From Micromonospora tarapacensis (GTDB lineage: Bacteria; Actinomycetota; Actinomycetes; Mycobacteriales; Micromonosporaceae), in assembly GCF_019697375.1 (NCBI RefSeq), contig NZ_JAHCDI010000004.1:2467324-2531323 (forward strand): DNA of 64,000 bases, read 5' to 3'. The notes under the pieces were generated by a model. That model searched no databases, was not told the origin of the DNA, and worked only from the letters and a program-made list of their open reading frames with translations. Position numbers and translations under genes: made by a program. Position 1 is the first letter of the stretch; every line of letters begins with the position of its first letter. Positions 43,717 to 52,899 of the stretch are shown here, one piece after another.

Positions 43717-44586
43717 TCACATCGGGCTGCCCGGCCGGCGGGTGACCACAGTGGTCTCCTCGGCGGCGGGCGTCGCGACGGTGATCCAGAAGGTGGTCCT
43801 CAGGCAGAGGCCACCGTCGGCGGTGCGGGCACCGTCGAGCGCTCGCGCGGCGCCGGCCGTCGCGGCGTCGAGCCGGTCGGCCGGGACGCGCCCCAGCAGC
43901 GCCCGACCGGCGTGCGACCACATCCATTCCGTCCAGTGGTCGACGTCGCGGAACCGGCTCTCGATCCGATGCTTCCCGATCTCGGTCACGGTGAGCCCCG
44001 CCGCGGCCATCGTCGCGCCGATCCTCGTCTCGTCGGCGAAGGGGTCATCCGAGGGAGCCGGTCGCGGTTGGTCGGCCGGCAGGTGCGCCGCCAGTGCGGC
44101 CATGGCGGCGTCGAACGCCGGGTCCTGGGCCGCGAAGGTGCTGACCGCCAGGCGCCCGGAGGGCCGCAGCAGCCGGGCGTAGGACCGCAGCGCCCGCTGC
44201 GGCTCGGACAGCAGAAAGACCACCAGGCCCGCCAGGACGACGTCGAAGCTGCGGGGCGGGAAGCCGGGCTGCTGGGCGTCGTCCACCAGGACGTCGACCT
44301 GGGTCAGGCCCGCCCGCGCGGCGTCCTCGGCGGTGAGCGTGACCATGGCGGGGGCGAGGTCGGTGCCCGTGACCTGCCCGGTCGGTCCGGTGGCCTCGGC
44401 CGCCGGGAAGAGGACGGCACCCCGGCCGCAGCCGACGTCGAGGACCCGGTCGCCGGGCCGGATGCCGGCCCGCCGGACGAGTTCGGCACCGAGCGGGCCG
44501 AAGAAGGAGACCCCGGTGCGGTCGTAGGTCGGAGCCGCCCGCTCGAACACCTCGGCGGTCGAGCCCGGCTGGGTCGCGCTCGTCAT
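43717..44586 (-). CDS. Class I SAM-dependent methyltransferase
   Basis: A 289-residue UbiE/COQ5-like small-molecule methyltransferase. Motif I is DRVLDVGCGRGAVLFPAAE (about residues 44-62), followed by GTDLAPAMV (acidic loop), SFDVVLAGLVVFLLSEP (motif II) and LLRPSGRLAVSTFA (post-motif III). The N-terminal AEVFERAAPTYDRTGVSFF fits the Ubie opening. The substrate is unknown. The start at 44586 has GAGGAGG 9-12 bases upstream. It ends just before the NrdR boxes of nrdAB, and a functional link is not implied. Confidence 0.88.
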   Translation of the reverse strand: MTSATQPGSTAEVFERAAPTYDRTGVSFFGPLGAELVRRAGIRPGDRVLDVGCGRGAVLFPAAEATGPTGQVTGTDLAPAMVTLTAEDAARAGLTQVDVLVDDAQQPGFPPRSFDVVLAGLVVFLLSEPQRALRSYARLLRPSGRLAVSTFAAQDPAFDAAMAALAAHLPADQPRPAPSDDPFADETRIGATMAAAGLTVTEIGKHRIESRFRDVDHWTEWMWSHAGRALLGRVPADRLDAATAGAARALDGARTADGGLCLRTTFWITVATPAAEETTVVTRRPGSPM

Positions 44587-44788
44587 CGATGATCCCCTCC
44601 TCGTCGTGGTCCGGCCGGAGCGGGTCGCGGTTCGGGTAACAGGTCGGCCGTCCGGCCGCAACCCCCCGGTGGATATGAAAACCCTAACCGAAAGGCCGAC
44701 CTACCGCTCCCCGAAACGTGGACGGGCCGCCGGGGGCGGGCCGCCCACGTCGCGGACGACGAGCCGGAGGATCCGGCGAGGGGGTCGG

Positions 44789-45421
44789 TCAGCAGCTGTT
44801 CAGCATGGTGCCCAGCGCCGACTTCTCGGCGCTGTTGACGGACATCCCGTAGTACCACTTCACCTGGATCCAGGCCCGCGCGTAGGTGCAGTGGAACGCG
44901 GTGCGCGGGGGCTTCCACGCCGCCGGATCCCGGTCACCCTTGGACGAGTTGACGCTGCCGGTGACCGCCCACAGCTCGGGGCCGCCGAGGTCGTTGGCGT
45001 AGGTCCGGCGCCGCGAGGTGGACCAGGCCCACGCCCCGGACCGCCACGCCTCGGCGAGCGGCACCACGTGGTCGACTGAGATGTCGGCGGGATTGGTGCG
45101 GGTCACGCCGTCGTACGGGCTGTACCAGGACCCGGACGTCGGGTAGCAACTGGAGTTGACGACGACGTTGCTGCCGTCGCGCTTGAGGACCTGCTCGCGG
45201 GTGTTGCAGGCCCCGGTGATCGTGATCCAGTGCGGAAAAAGGTCGCGGCTGTAGCTGGACTGGTGGGACTCGGCCGCGACGCTGAGCGAGTTCAGCCGGC
45301 TCACCGCCGTGCTGTACGAGGGGATGTTGGGCGGGGTGGCGTGGGCCGGCGGCGGGGCCAGCACCACGGACAGGACGACGGCGGCCACCGTGGCGAGGGC
45401 GGCCTTGGGTACGCGAGCCAC
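44789..45421 (-). CDS. Secreted HNH nuclease (DUF1524 type)
   Basis: A 210-residue exported nuclease-like protein. A signal peptide (about residues 1-29; ALATVAAVVLSVVLAPPPAHA) is followed by a small domain with cysteines (GACNTREQVL, NSSCYPTSG, and others near the C-terminus) and the beta-beta-alpha-metal motif ISVDHVVPLAEAWRSGA with the catalytic His, NDLGG/NSSKGDRDPAAWKPP, and CTYARAWIQVKWYYG. This is the common actinobacterial secreted HNH/DUF1524 arrangement, possibly for extracellular DNA use. The GTG at 45421 has GGAG 8 bases upstream. Confidence 0.9.
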   Translation of the reverse strand: MARVPKAALATVAAVVLSVVLAPPPAHATPPNIPSYSTAVSRLNSLSVAAESHQSSYSRDLFPHWITITGACNTREQVLKRDGSNVVVNSSCYPTSGSWYSPYDGVTRTNPADISVDHVVPLAEAWRSGAWAWSTSRRRTYANDLGGPELWAVTGSVNSSKGDRDPAAWKPPRTAFHCTYARAWIQVKWYYGMSVNSAEKSALGTMLNSC

Positions 45422-45563
45422 TTGGCGACTCCTGACTGTCCGCTGCCACGGCGGGTGGGGGATCCCGACTGGGGGCATGGCAGCGACGGCACGATTGTCG
45501 CAGCTACGGCGATCGATAGATTCCGTCCCGACGGAAGGCGCCGTGAACGCCGTGTAAAGACCA

Positions 45564-46238
45564 CTACCCCGGGCGTCCGGGGCCCGGCCTGGCGCGCCCG
45601 CTCTCGTGCGCCCAGATGGCGATCTCGACCCGGTTACGGGCACCGAGTTTGGCCATCAGGCTGGCGATGTGGGTCTTGACGGTGCTGAGGCTGATGTACA
45701 ACTCCTCGGCGATCTCGGTGTTGGTGCGTCCGCGCGCGACGGCGACGAGCACGTCCTCCTCCCGGTCCGTCAGCGCGTCGATCGGCTGTCTCGGTGGCGT
45801 GGCCGGTCCGGCGTCGGCGAAGGCCCTGAGCAGCCGCGTGGTGATGCTCGGCGCGATGAGCGCGTCCCCCTCGGCGGCGGCCCGCACGGCCTGGGTGAGC
45901 AGGGCGGTGCCGGCGTCCTTGAGCAGGAATCCGCGCGCTCCCGCGCGGAGCGCGGCGTAGACGTACTCGTCGAGGTCGAACGTGGTGATGACGACGACGG
46001 CGAGCGGGTCCGCGACGGCGGGGCCGGCCAGGTGGCGGGTGGCCTCGATGCCGTCCACGGCGGGCATCCGGATGTCGAACAGGCACACGTCCGGGCGCAG
46101 GCGCTTAGCGAGTTCGACGGCGCGCCGGCCGTCGGCGGCCTCACCCACGACCTCGATGTCGGGCTGGGCGTCGAGGATCATCGTCAGGCCGGTACGAACG
46201 ATCTCCTGGTCGTCGGCGACGACCACGCGGATGGGCAT
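45564..46238 (-). CDS. LuxR/NarL family response regulator
   Basis: A 224-residue transcription factor. The receiver domain has VVVADDQEIVRTGL (acidic pair), Asp54-type phosphorylation site in VCLFDIRMPAVDGIEA, VITTFDLDEYVY and LLKDAG (conserved Lys). The NarL-type helix-turn-helix is ALTDREEDVLVAVARGRTNTEIAEELYIS then TVKTHIASLMAKLGARNR (parts LTDREEDVLVAVARG and TVKTHIASLMAKL). It lies 7 bases downstream of a histidine kinase gene on the same strand, so the two form a two-component pair. Targets are not known; the divergent DUF2306 gene is an obvious candidate. Confidence 0.93.
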   Translation of the reverse strand: MPIRVVVADDQEIVRTGLTMILDAQPDIEVVGEAADGRRAVELAKRLRPDVCLFDIRMPAVDGIEATRHLAGPAVADPLAVVVITTFDLDEYVYAALRAGARGFLLKDAGTALLTQAVRAAAEGDALIAPSITTRLLRAFADAGPATPPRQPIDALTDREEDVLVAVARGRTNTEIAEELYISLSTVKTHIASLMAKLGARNRVEIAIWAHESGRARPGPGRPG

Positions 46239-46245
46239 ACCGCGA

Positions 46246-47382
46246 TTATGCGGCCGTCGGCGTGCGGGGCAGCGCCACGGCCACCGTCCAGCCCCGGCCG
46301 GCGTCGGGACCGGCCTCGCAGGTGCCGCCGAGCAGGCCGGCACGTTCCGTCATGCCGACGATGCCGAATCCGCCGGCCCCGGCGGGGCGGGTCGAGCCGG
46401 TGTCGCCGTCGTCGCTGACCCGCAGGCGCACCGACCCGGCGTCGGCGGCGACGCGGACCTCGATCCGGGTCGCGTGCCGGGCGTGCCGCCGGGCATTGGT
46501 CACCGACTCCTGGGCGAGCCGGTAGACCGCCGTGCCGACGGTCGCGGGGATGTCGTCGAGGTCGCCGAGCAGTTCCACGTCGACCACGGGGCCGGGCGGC
46601 GACCAGCCGGCCAGCCGGGCGATGTCCGGGATGCTCGGGTTGGGTGCCAGGTCCGCCGGTTCGGCCCGGCGCAGGACACGCACCATCGCCCGCATCTCGG
46701 CGAGTGCCCGCGCCGCCTCGGCCTCGATCACCCGCAGCGCGTCGACCGCGGCGTCCGGCCGTGCCTGCGCCACGGCGATCCCGGCCTGGGCCCGGATCGC
46801 CATCGCCGAGACGTGATGCGCCACGGTGTCGTGCAGGTCGCGGGCGAGCCGCTCGCGTTCCAGCAGCTTGGCCTGGTCGAGCCCGCGAGCCAGCAGCCGC
46901 GCCCGGTATCGGAAGGCGGTGGCCAGGGCGAACGCCGCGAACATCACCACGAGCCCGACGAGCGCGTCCGCCAGGCCGAGGTGACCGAAGGCCGCCGACA
47001 GACCGATCTTGGCGAGGATGAGCGCCGCACCGGCCGCCGCCTGCTGGCCGGACCCCCAGCGGAACAGCGCGTACGGCAGGATCAACACGTACACCATGGT
47101 GACCAGTTCCGGCTCGTGGCCGACGAACAGCGGCGCGACGCCGGTGACGGTGAAGACGATCGCGACCATCAGCAGCGGCCTGGTCCGGCGCCACAACAAG
47201 GTGGACACCAGCGCCAGGGTGATGACGGTCGAGTAGACCGGCGCCACGAGGTCGGGCCGCAGCAGCCCCTCGAGTATGGCGAGCGGCACGACGACGCCCA
47301 CGAGCACCCAGTCCCGCCAGGACCGTACCGGCGGCGAGGGGGCCCGGGGCTCGGCCCACACGGAGTGGAGAAGCTCGCGCAC
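46246..47382 (-). CDS. Sensor histidine kinase (NarL/DesK type)
   Basis: A 378-residue membrane kinase. About five to six membrane helices (residues 20-155) precede the HisKA_3 dimerisation helix RERLARDLHDTVAHHVSAMA with the phospho-acceptor His near residue 185. The ATPase part contains YRLAQESVTNARRHA (N box), VSDDGDTGSTRP (G1), and GFGIVGMTERAGLLGG (G2). The GTG at 47382 is chosen because similarity and the first membrane segment begin here; a longer frame reaches 47490 but would cross the probable promoter. Partner of the response regulator just downstream. Confidence 0.92.
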   Translation of the reverse strand: MRELLHSVWAEPRAPSPPVRSWRDWVLVGVVVPLAILEGLLRPDLVAPVYSTVITLALVSTLLWRRTRPLLMVAIVFTVTGVAPLFVGHEPELVTMVYVLILPYALFRWGSGQQAAAGAALILAKIGLSAAFGHLGLADALVGLVVMFAAFALATAFRYRARLLARGLDQAKLLERERLARDLHDTVAHHVSAMAIRAQAGIAVAQARPDAAVDALRVIEAEAARALAEMRAMVRVLRRAEPADLAPNPSIPDIARLAGWSPPGPVVDVELLGDLDDIPATVGTAVYRLAQESVTNARRHARHATRIEVRVAADAGSVRLRVSDDGDTGSTRPAGAGGFGIVGMTERAGLLGGTCEAGPDAGRGWTVAVALPRTPTAA

Positions 47383-47510
47383 GTACCCGATCGTACGCAG
47401 CCCGCAGATCCACCGGACCAGCCCAAAGTACGGCCGGCGCCACCGACCATCGGCCGAGGAGATTCGGGCCCGCGCGGCGATGAGTCCCACCCCGCCCGGC
47501 GCGAGGATCG

Positions 47511-48218
47511 GTGTCTGACAACCGCACAGGGAGAAGGGACGTCCCGGCCGTGAAGCCTTCCACCAGGTCGAACTGGCTCATCCCCACCGGCCTGCTCGTG
47601 CTCAGCGCCGTGCCGGTGCTCGCCGGCGGCCTCCGGCTGGCCGAGCTGGCCGGTGGCGCTCAGGCGCTGCCGGACGGCGATCGGATCGCGTCGGCACCCG
47701 CACCCGTGGTGCTGCACATCGTCAGCGTCACGGTGTTCAGCGTCCTCGGCGCCTTCCAGTTCGCGCCCGGCTTGCGCCGACGCCGTCGGGGCTGGCACCG
47801 GGCCGCGGGACGGCTGCTGGTCCCCTGCGGGCTGCTCACCGCGCTGAGCGGCCTGTGGCTGACGCTGTTCATGCCCCGCGCCGCACTCGACGGCGATGCG
47901 CTGGCGGCCGTCCGGGTGGTGGTCAGTGTGGTGATGGCCACGTCGATCGTGCTCGGCTTCGTCGCGGTCCGGCGCCGCGACTTCGCCCGGCACCGCGCCT
48001 GGATGATCCGCGGCTACGCGATCGGCATGGGTGCGGGTACGCAGTTCTTCACCCAGGTGGCCTGGATGGCCGCGGTCGGCCCGCTGACCATGTCGAGCAA
48101 GACCGGCACCATGGCCGCCGCCTGGCTGATCAACGTGGCGGTCGCGGAGTGGATCATCCGTCGCCGTCCGGCCCGCGCCGGACGCCCGATGCCGGTGGCG
48201 GTCGCCCCGGTCGGGTGA
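47511..48218 (+). CDS. DUF2306 family membrane protein
   Basis: A 235-residue protein with six or so membrane helices. The conserved APVVLHIVSVTVFSVLGAFQFAPG region and WHRAAGRLL, then RHRAWMIRGYAIGMGAGTQ, match DUF2306, a family related in pattern to cytochrome b-like proteins with conserved His residues. The role is unknown. It is divergent from the kinase gene (128-base gap). A second start, GTG at 47550, is possible; both have purine-rich sites upstream. Confidence 0.82.
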   Translation: MSDNRTGRRDVPAVKPSTRSNWLIPTGLLVLSAVPVLAGGLRLAELAGGAQALPDGDRIASAPAPVVLHIVSVTVFSVLGAFQFAPGLRRRRRGWHRAAGRLLVPCGLLTALSGLWLTLFMPRAALDGDALAAVRVVVSVVMATSIVLGFVAVRRRDFARHRAWMIRGYAIGMGAGTQFFTQVAWMAAVGPLTMSSKTGTMAAAWLINVAVAEWIIRRRPARAGRPMPVAVAPVG

Positions 48219-48291
48219 TCCCCGTGCCGGCGGCGAGCGACGTGGCCGGCCCGGCGCGATCCGGGCCGGCCCCGCCGGCGGTGGTGGTGGT

Positions 48292-51200
48292 TCAGCTCGG
48301 GTAAGCCTCCAACTCCCAGAGCGAGTGGCCCCACGCCGTGCCCCGGGTGGTGCCGTAGATCCGCAGGTAGCGGCCGTTGGCGCCGAGCGCGGTGTGCTCG
48401 TCCACCCCACCGTCGGCCCCGGTCACCGTCTTCACGTCGACCCAGCTGGTGCCGTTGGTCGAGGTCTGGATGACGTACGAGCTGCTGTACGCCGCCTCCC
48501 AGGTCAGTTTGACCCGGCCGATCGCCGTCGGGCCGCCCAGGTCCACCCGGATCCACTGCGGGTCGGAGAACTCGCTCGACCAGCGGGTGGTGAGGCTGCC
48601 GTCCACCGCCTCGGCGCCGGACATGCCGGCCCCCTCGTCACTGGAGGTCAGGGTCGGCTTGTTCAACAGCAGGTTGGTGCCGGGCGGGCCGGTGGGATCG
48701 CCGGCGTCGCCGTACACCTCGAACTCGAACAGCGAGTAGCCCCAGGCCGTTCCCCGGGCGGTGCCGGTGAGCCGGACGTAGCGCCCGGAGCCGACCAGAC
48801 CGGTCAGGTCGTCCACGCCACCGTCACCTCCGGTCACCGTGCGGATCGTGGTGAAGTCGACCCCGTCCGGCGAGGTCTGGATCTGGTACCCGCTGCCGTA
48901 CGCCGCCTCCCAGGTCAGCTTGACCCGACTGATGTCGTACGTGGCGCCCAGGTCCACGTCGATCCACTGCGGGTCGCCGAACTCGCTGCTCCAGCGGGTG
49001 CCCGGTGCGCCGTCGAAGGCGTTGGCGGCGACGAAGGCCCCCTCGACGCTGGACGACCGGGCCGGTTTGCCCTGCGCCAGGTTGGCACCCGGGTCCGGGT
49101 CGGGGTCGGGGTCCGGGTCGCCGCCGGGGCCGGTGAGGAGGGTGAACTCGTCGAGGTCGTACATCGCGCCGCCACCGGAGAACACCAGGAACAGGGTGCG
49201 GGTGCCGGTCGGGGCGGTGACCCCGCCGGTGACCGTGGCGAACGTGGCGTACCCGCCGGTGGGTACGACCGTGGCCGAGCCGACCAGCGGCCCGGTCGGC
49301 GAGTCGACCCGCAGTTCCAGCGTGCCGCCGGCACCGGCCGGGGCACCGACCCGCGCGCTGAACGACTGGACGCCGGTCAGGTTGTACGGGTGGAACGAGA
49401 TCCAGTCGTTGTTGTCGATGTATCCGATGGCCGCTCCGCCGTGCGCGCTGTCCGGCGTGGTGACCTGGATGCCGGACGAGTCGCCGAAGTGCTCGGCCTG
49501 GCGGGTCCGGGGCTGCAGCACCGCCTGGGTGTGCGTGGTCAGCGGTGGCTGGCCGCCGCCGCCGAGGTCGGTGTACTCGGCGTCGATGATGCCGAAGATG
49601 TTCGCCGCGGTGTCGTGCTCGCCGTCGGCCGAGGTCTGGATGACCCCCGTGCAGCCCTGCACGCTGCCGAGTTGGTGGCCGTGCGAGTCGTGACCGAGGA
49701 CGTAGTTCACCGTCACCCGGGCACAGTCGATCGCGCCGTCCTGGGCGTCGCTGACGGTGACGCTGAACGGCACCGCGTCCCCGAAGTTGAAGGTCTGCCC
49801 GTTCAGCGGGGTGTTCACGGTGACCACCGGGGCGCCGTTGCCGACCGTGACGACGGTGCTCGCGGTGGCGGTCTTGCCGGTGCTGTCGCGGACGGTCAGC
49901 GTCGGGCTGCGGACCCCGTCGGTGGTGTAGGTGTGGCTGGGGTTCGCGGCCGTGGAGTCGGTGGTGCCGTTGTTGTCGAAGTCCCAGGCGTAGGTGATCG
50001 GATCACCGTCCGGGTCCAGCGTGCCGGCCGACGAGAACTGCACGGTCAGCGGTGCGACGCCGCTCGTCGGGTTGGCCGAGACCTGTGGCCGGGGTGCCCG
50101 GCCCTCACGGGCGTACTCGATCCGGTACAGCGCGGAGTTGGCGTCGCCGTTGAACCACCCGGTGCCGTAGTCGAGCACGTAGAGCGCGCCGTCCGGGCCG
50201 AACTCCATGTCCATGACCTGGGTGCCGGACCACGGGAACGGGTTGATCTTGAGTGGCTCACCGGCCGGGTCGAGCTTGACGTTCTTGATCCAGCGGCGGC
50301 CGAACTCGCCGGCGAAGTAGGTGCCGTCGAAGTACTCCGGGAACGCCACGTCCGAGGTGCTGTCCGGGTCGTACCGGTACACCGGTCCGCCCATCGGGGA
50401 CAGCCCGCCGCCGGTGAACTCGGGCGGTGAGCCGGAGCCACCGTACGGCAGCCAGGCCGGGACGGCCGGCGGCAGCTGGGTGATGCCGGTGTTGTTGGGC
50501 GAGTCGTTCACCGGCCCGTTGGCGCAGTCGAACTTCGGCCCCGACGGGCCGGACGGGAACGTGTAGTCGTTGTAGGCGTCGTTGCGTGCGGTGCAGTACG
50601 GCCAGCCGTAGAAGCCCGGCCGGTCGATCCGGGCGAACTCCACGTTGCCCGCCGGTCCCCGGTTCGGGTCGGCCGTGCCCGCGTCCGGACCGTAGTCACC
50701 GAGGTAGACGACGCCGGTGGCCTTGTCCACGCTCATCCGGAACGGGTTGCGGAAGCCCATCGCATAGATCTCCGGGCGGGTCCGGGCCGTCCCCGGTGCG
50801 AACATGTTGCCGGCCGGGATGGTGTAGCCACCCGCCGCGCTCGGCCTGATCCGCAGCACCTTGCCGCGCAGGTCGTTGCTGTTGGCCGAGGTGCGCTGGG
50901 CGTCGAAGGCCGGGTTGCGACCGGGCCGCTCGTCGATCGGGGTGAACCCGGCCGAGTCGAACGGGTTGCTGTCGTCGCCGGTGGAGAGGTACAGGTTGCC
51001 GGCCGCGTCGAAGTCCATGTCACCGCCGACGTGGCAGCACATCCCCCGGCTGGTCGGCACGTCCAGGACCAGTGTCTCACTGGCCAGGTTGAGGGTGTGG
51101 TCCGCGTCGACGGTGAACCGGGACAGCCGGTTGACGCCGTCCCAGGGGGCGAAGTCGGCCGGGGTTCCGGTGGCCGGTGCGCCACCACCCGGGGTGTCCA

Positions 51201-52233
51201 GCGGCGGGGCGTAGAACACGTACACCCAGCGGTTGGTGGCGAAGTTCGGGTCGACCTTGATCCCCTGTAGGCCCTCCTCGTCCCCGGTGTACACCGGCAG
51301 ACTCGCGGCGATCTTGGTGTTGCCGGCCGCGTCGGTGTACCGGATCACGCCGCTGCGCGAGGTGTGCAGCACACCTCGGTTCGGCAGCACGGTGAGGCTC
51401 ATCGGCTCACCGGTCTCGGCCGCCCCCCTGGCCAGCTCCACCTGCTGGAAGTTGCTGTCCACGGTGGCACCGCACTCGGCCCCGGTCGCGCCGGCCGCGC
51501 CCATGATGCCGCCGAGCAGGTGCTGCCGGAAGTTCGGCTCGGCGTACGACTCGTCGGTGTGGCCGAGGCCGGTGTACCAGGCCCGGCCGCCGGAGTAGTT
51601 GTGGCACCAGGAGATCGGGTGGTCGTACCCCATGCTCCCGCCGCTGTAGGTGCTCTCGTCCAGGGTCGCCAGCACGTGCACGCTGCCCCGGGGATTGGTG
51701 CGGTAGTTGTACCACTCGTCCAGCCTGGTCCACCGCTGCGGCAGCGTCGCCGTGGACGGGTGCACCTGGTCGGCGACCTTGATGGTGGCGGTCTGGTTGG
51801 CCGGATGCGAGGCGAAGTACGCCCCGACGAGGCCGCCGTACCAGGGCCACTCGTACTCGGTGTCGGCGGCGGCGTGCACACCGACGTAACCGCCGCCGCC
51901 GGCGATGTAGCGCTCGAACGCGGCCTGCTGGGCGGCGTTGAGGACGTCGCCGGTGGTGGACAGCCAGATCACCGCGGCGAACCGGTCCAGGTTGGCGTCG
52001 GTGAACTGTGCCGAGTCCTCGGTGGTCTCGACGGTGAACCCGTTGGCGGCGCCGAGCTGCCCGATGGCGGTGATGCCCGGGCCGATGGAGCCGTGCCGGA
52101 ATCCGGCGGTCTTGCTGAACACGAGCACGCTGAACGGTGCGGCGCTGGCTGCGGGTGGCAGGGCGGCGATGCCGCCCGCCACGAGGATCGCACTCAGCAG
52201 GGCGCCGAGGCACGATCTCAGGGATCTGCGCAC
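48292..52233 (-). CDS. Secreted ThuA / sugar-dehydrogenase multidomain protein with two F5/8C domains
   Basis: A 1313-residue exported protein. Signal peptide about residues 1-31. Residues 32-250 are a ThuA-like glutamine-amidotransferase fold (SVLVFSKTAGFRHGSI, VGVHAAADTEYEWPWY). Residues 265-690 are a glucose/sorbosone-dehydrogenase beta-propeller (GLQGIKVDPNFATNRWVYVFY in part, NPFRMSVDKATGVVYLGDYGPDA, CHVGGDMDFDAAGNLYLSTGDD). A PKD domain (DPDGDPITYAWDFDNNGT) follows near 710-780, then a CBM6-like domain (about 880-1020), a DPDPDPDPG linker, and two similar F5/8-type C discoidin domains of about 130 residues (GTRWSSEFGDPQWIDVDLG; TTRWSSEFSDPQWIRVDLG). It probably binds and oxidises a complex glycan outside the cell. 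Confidence 0.93.
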   Translation of the reverse strand: MRRSLRSCLGALLSAILVAGGIAALPPAASAAPFSVLVFSKTAGFRHGSIGPGITAIGQLGAANGFTVETTEDSAQFTDANLDRFAAVIWLSTTGDVLNAAQQAAFERYIAGGGGYVGVHAAADTEYEWPWYGGLVGAYFASHPANQTATIKVADQVHPSTATLPQRWTRLDEWYNYRTNPRGSVHVLATLDESTYSGGSMGYDHPISWCHNYSGGRAWYTGLGHTDESYAEPNFRQHLLGGIMGAAGATGAECGATVDSNFQQVELARGAAETGEPMSLTVLPNRGVLHTSRSGVIRYTDAAGNTKIAASLPVYTGDEEGLQGIKVDPNFATNRWVYVFYAPPLDTPGGGAPATGTPADFAPWDGVNRLSRFTVDADHTLNLASETLVLDVPTSRGMCCHVGGDMDFDAAGNLYLSTGDDSNPFDSAGFTPIDERPGRNPAFDAQRTSANSNDLRGKVLRIRPSAAGGYTIPAGNMFAPGTARTRPEIYAMGFRNPFRMSVDKATGVVYLGDYGPDAGTADPNRGPAGNVEFARIDRPGFYGWPYCTARNDAYNDYTFPSGPSGPKFDCANGPVNDSPNNTGITQLPPAVPAWLPYGGSGSPPEFTGGGLSPMGGPVYRYDPDSTSDVAFPEYFDGTYFAGEFGRRWIKNVKLDPAGEPLKINPFPWSGTQVMDMEFGPDGALYVLDYGTGWFNGDANSALYRIEYAREGRAPRPQVSANPTSGVAPLTVQFSSAGTLDPDGDPITYAWDFDNNGTTDSTAANPSHTYTTDGVRSPTLTVRDSTGKTATASTVVTVGNGAPVVTVNTPLNGQTFNFGDAVPFSVTVSDAQDGAIDCARVTVNYVLGHDSHGHQLGSVQGCTGVIQTSADGEHDTAANIFGIIDAEYTDLGGGGQPPLTTHTQAVLQPRTRQAEHFGDSSGIQVTTPDSAHGGAAIGYIDNNDWISFHPYNLTGVQSFSARVGAPAGAGGTLELRVDSPTGPLVGSATVVPTGGYATFATVTGGVTAPTGTRTLFLVFSGGGAMYDLDEFTLLTGPGGDPDPDPDPDPGANLAQGKPARSSSVEGAFVAANAFDGAPGTRWSSEFGDPQWIDVDLGATYDISRVKLTWEAAYGSGYQIQTSPDGVDFTTIRTVTGGDGGVDDLTGLVGSGRYVRLTGTARGTAWGYSLFEFEVYGDAGDPTGPPGTNLLLNKPTLTSSDEGAGMSGAEAVDGSLTTRWSSEFSDPQWIRVDLGGPTAIGRVKLTWEAAYSSSYVIQTSTNGTSWVDVKTVTGADGGVDEHTALGANGRYLRIYGTTRGTAWGHSLWELEAYPS

Positions 52234-52479
52234 GGTGGGGTCCTTCCACTCGGGTGGTGGGGCGTGCGCCGATCACGCCTGGTGGTGTGCGGGAGGTGGT
52301 GGTGGTGCCGTCGCGGTCGCGGCTCGCCCGACGCGCCGTCGCCGTCGCGAGCATGAGGCATGTAAGTACATCGTTACGGTTGGATCACCGGCCCGTCAAG
52401 CCTTCCGACGCAATCCGAGAGAGCGTTATCTCCGCACGTCAGAGCGACCCTGTAAGGTAAGATCGAATTACCGTTTCCG

Positions 52480-52875
52480 GTGCCCGCGATCGGCCTGGGC
52501 GCCCGGACCACGATGGGCATGCCGCCGCTGACCACCAGCGCCTTCGTCACGCTCTTCGCGGCCACCTCGTTCGCGGCGGTGGGAACCGGCACCGGCACGC
52601 TCGGGTTCGACTTCGCCGCCGACGCGTGGATACCCATCCTCGGCGTCACCGTCGTCTCCACCGTGGTGGCGATCGGCGCCTTCTTCGCGGGTATGAGCGT
52701 CATCGGTCCCACCCGGGCCTCGATCATGAGCATGGTGGAGCCGGTCGTCAGCATCCTCGCCGCCTGGCTGCTGCTCGGCGAGACGATGACGCCCAGGCAG
52801 GCGCTGGGCGGGGCGGTGGTGCTGGCGGGAGCCGTCTGGGGTGTCACCGGCACCGGCCGGGCCACCTCGACCGAG
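52480..52875 (+). pseudogene. EamA/DMT transporter, C-terminal remnant
   Basis: About 120 codons encode the last four membrane helices of a drug/metabolite transporter (FVTLFAATSFAAVGTG, WIPILGVTVVSTVVAIGAFF, GPTRASIMSMVEPVVSILAAWLLLGE, QALGGAVVLAGAVWGV, the EamA repeat signature). Family proteins have about 300 residues and two EamA repeats; the first is absent and a TAA in frame at 52453 closes the upstream side. The tail after about 52875 is low-complexity and overlaps the stop region of the convergent beta-helix gene. It appears to be a truncated relic. Confidence 0.75.
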
Positions 52876-52899
52876 GCACCGGGCGACGGACGCCCGGGA

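Noticed and set aside
40935..43745. A 936-codon plus-strand frame over nrdA
   Set aside because: nrdA is unmistakable on the other strand; the plus frame also crosses the riboswitch.
48325..50430. A 701-codon plus-strand frame within the ThuA gene
   Set aside because: Valine/arginine-rich shadow of a well-defined secreted protein.
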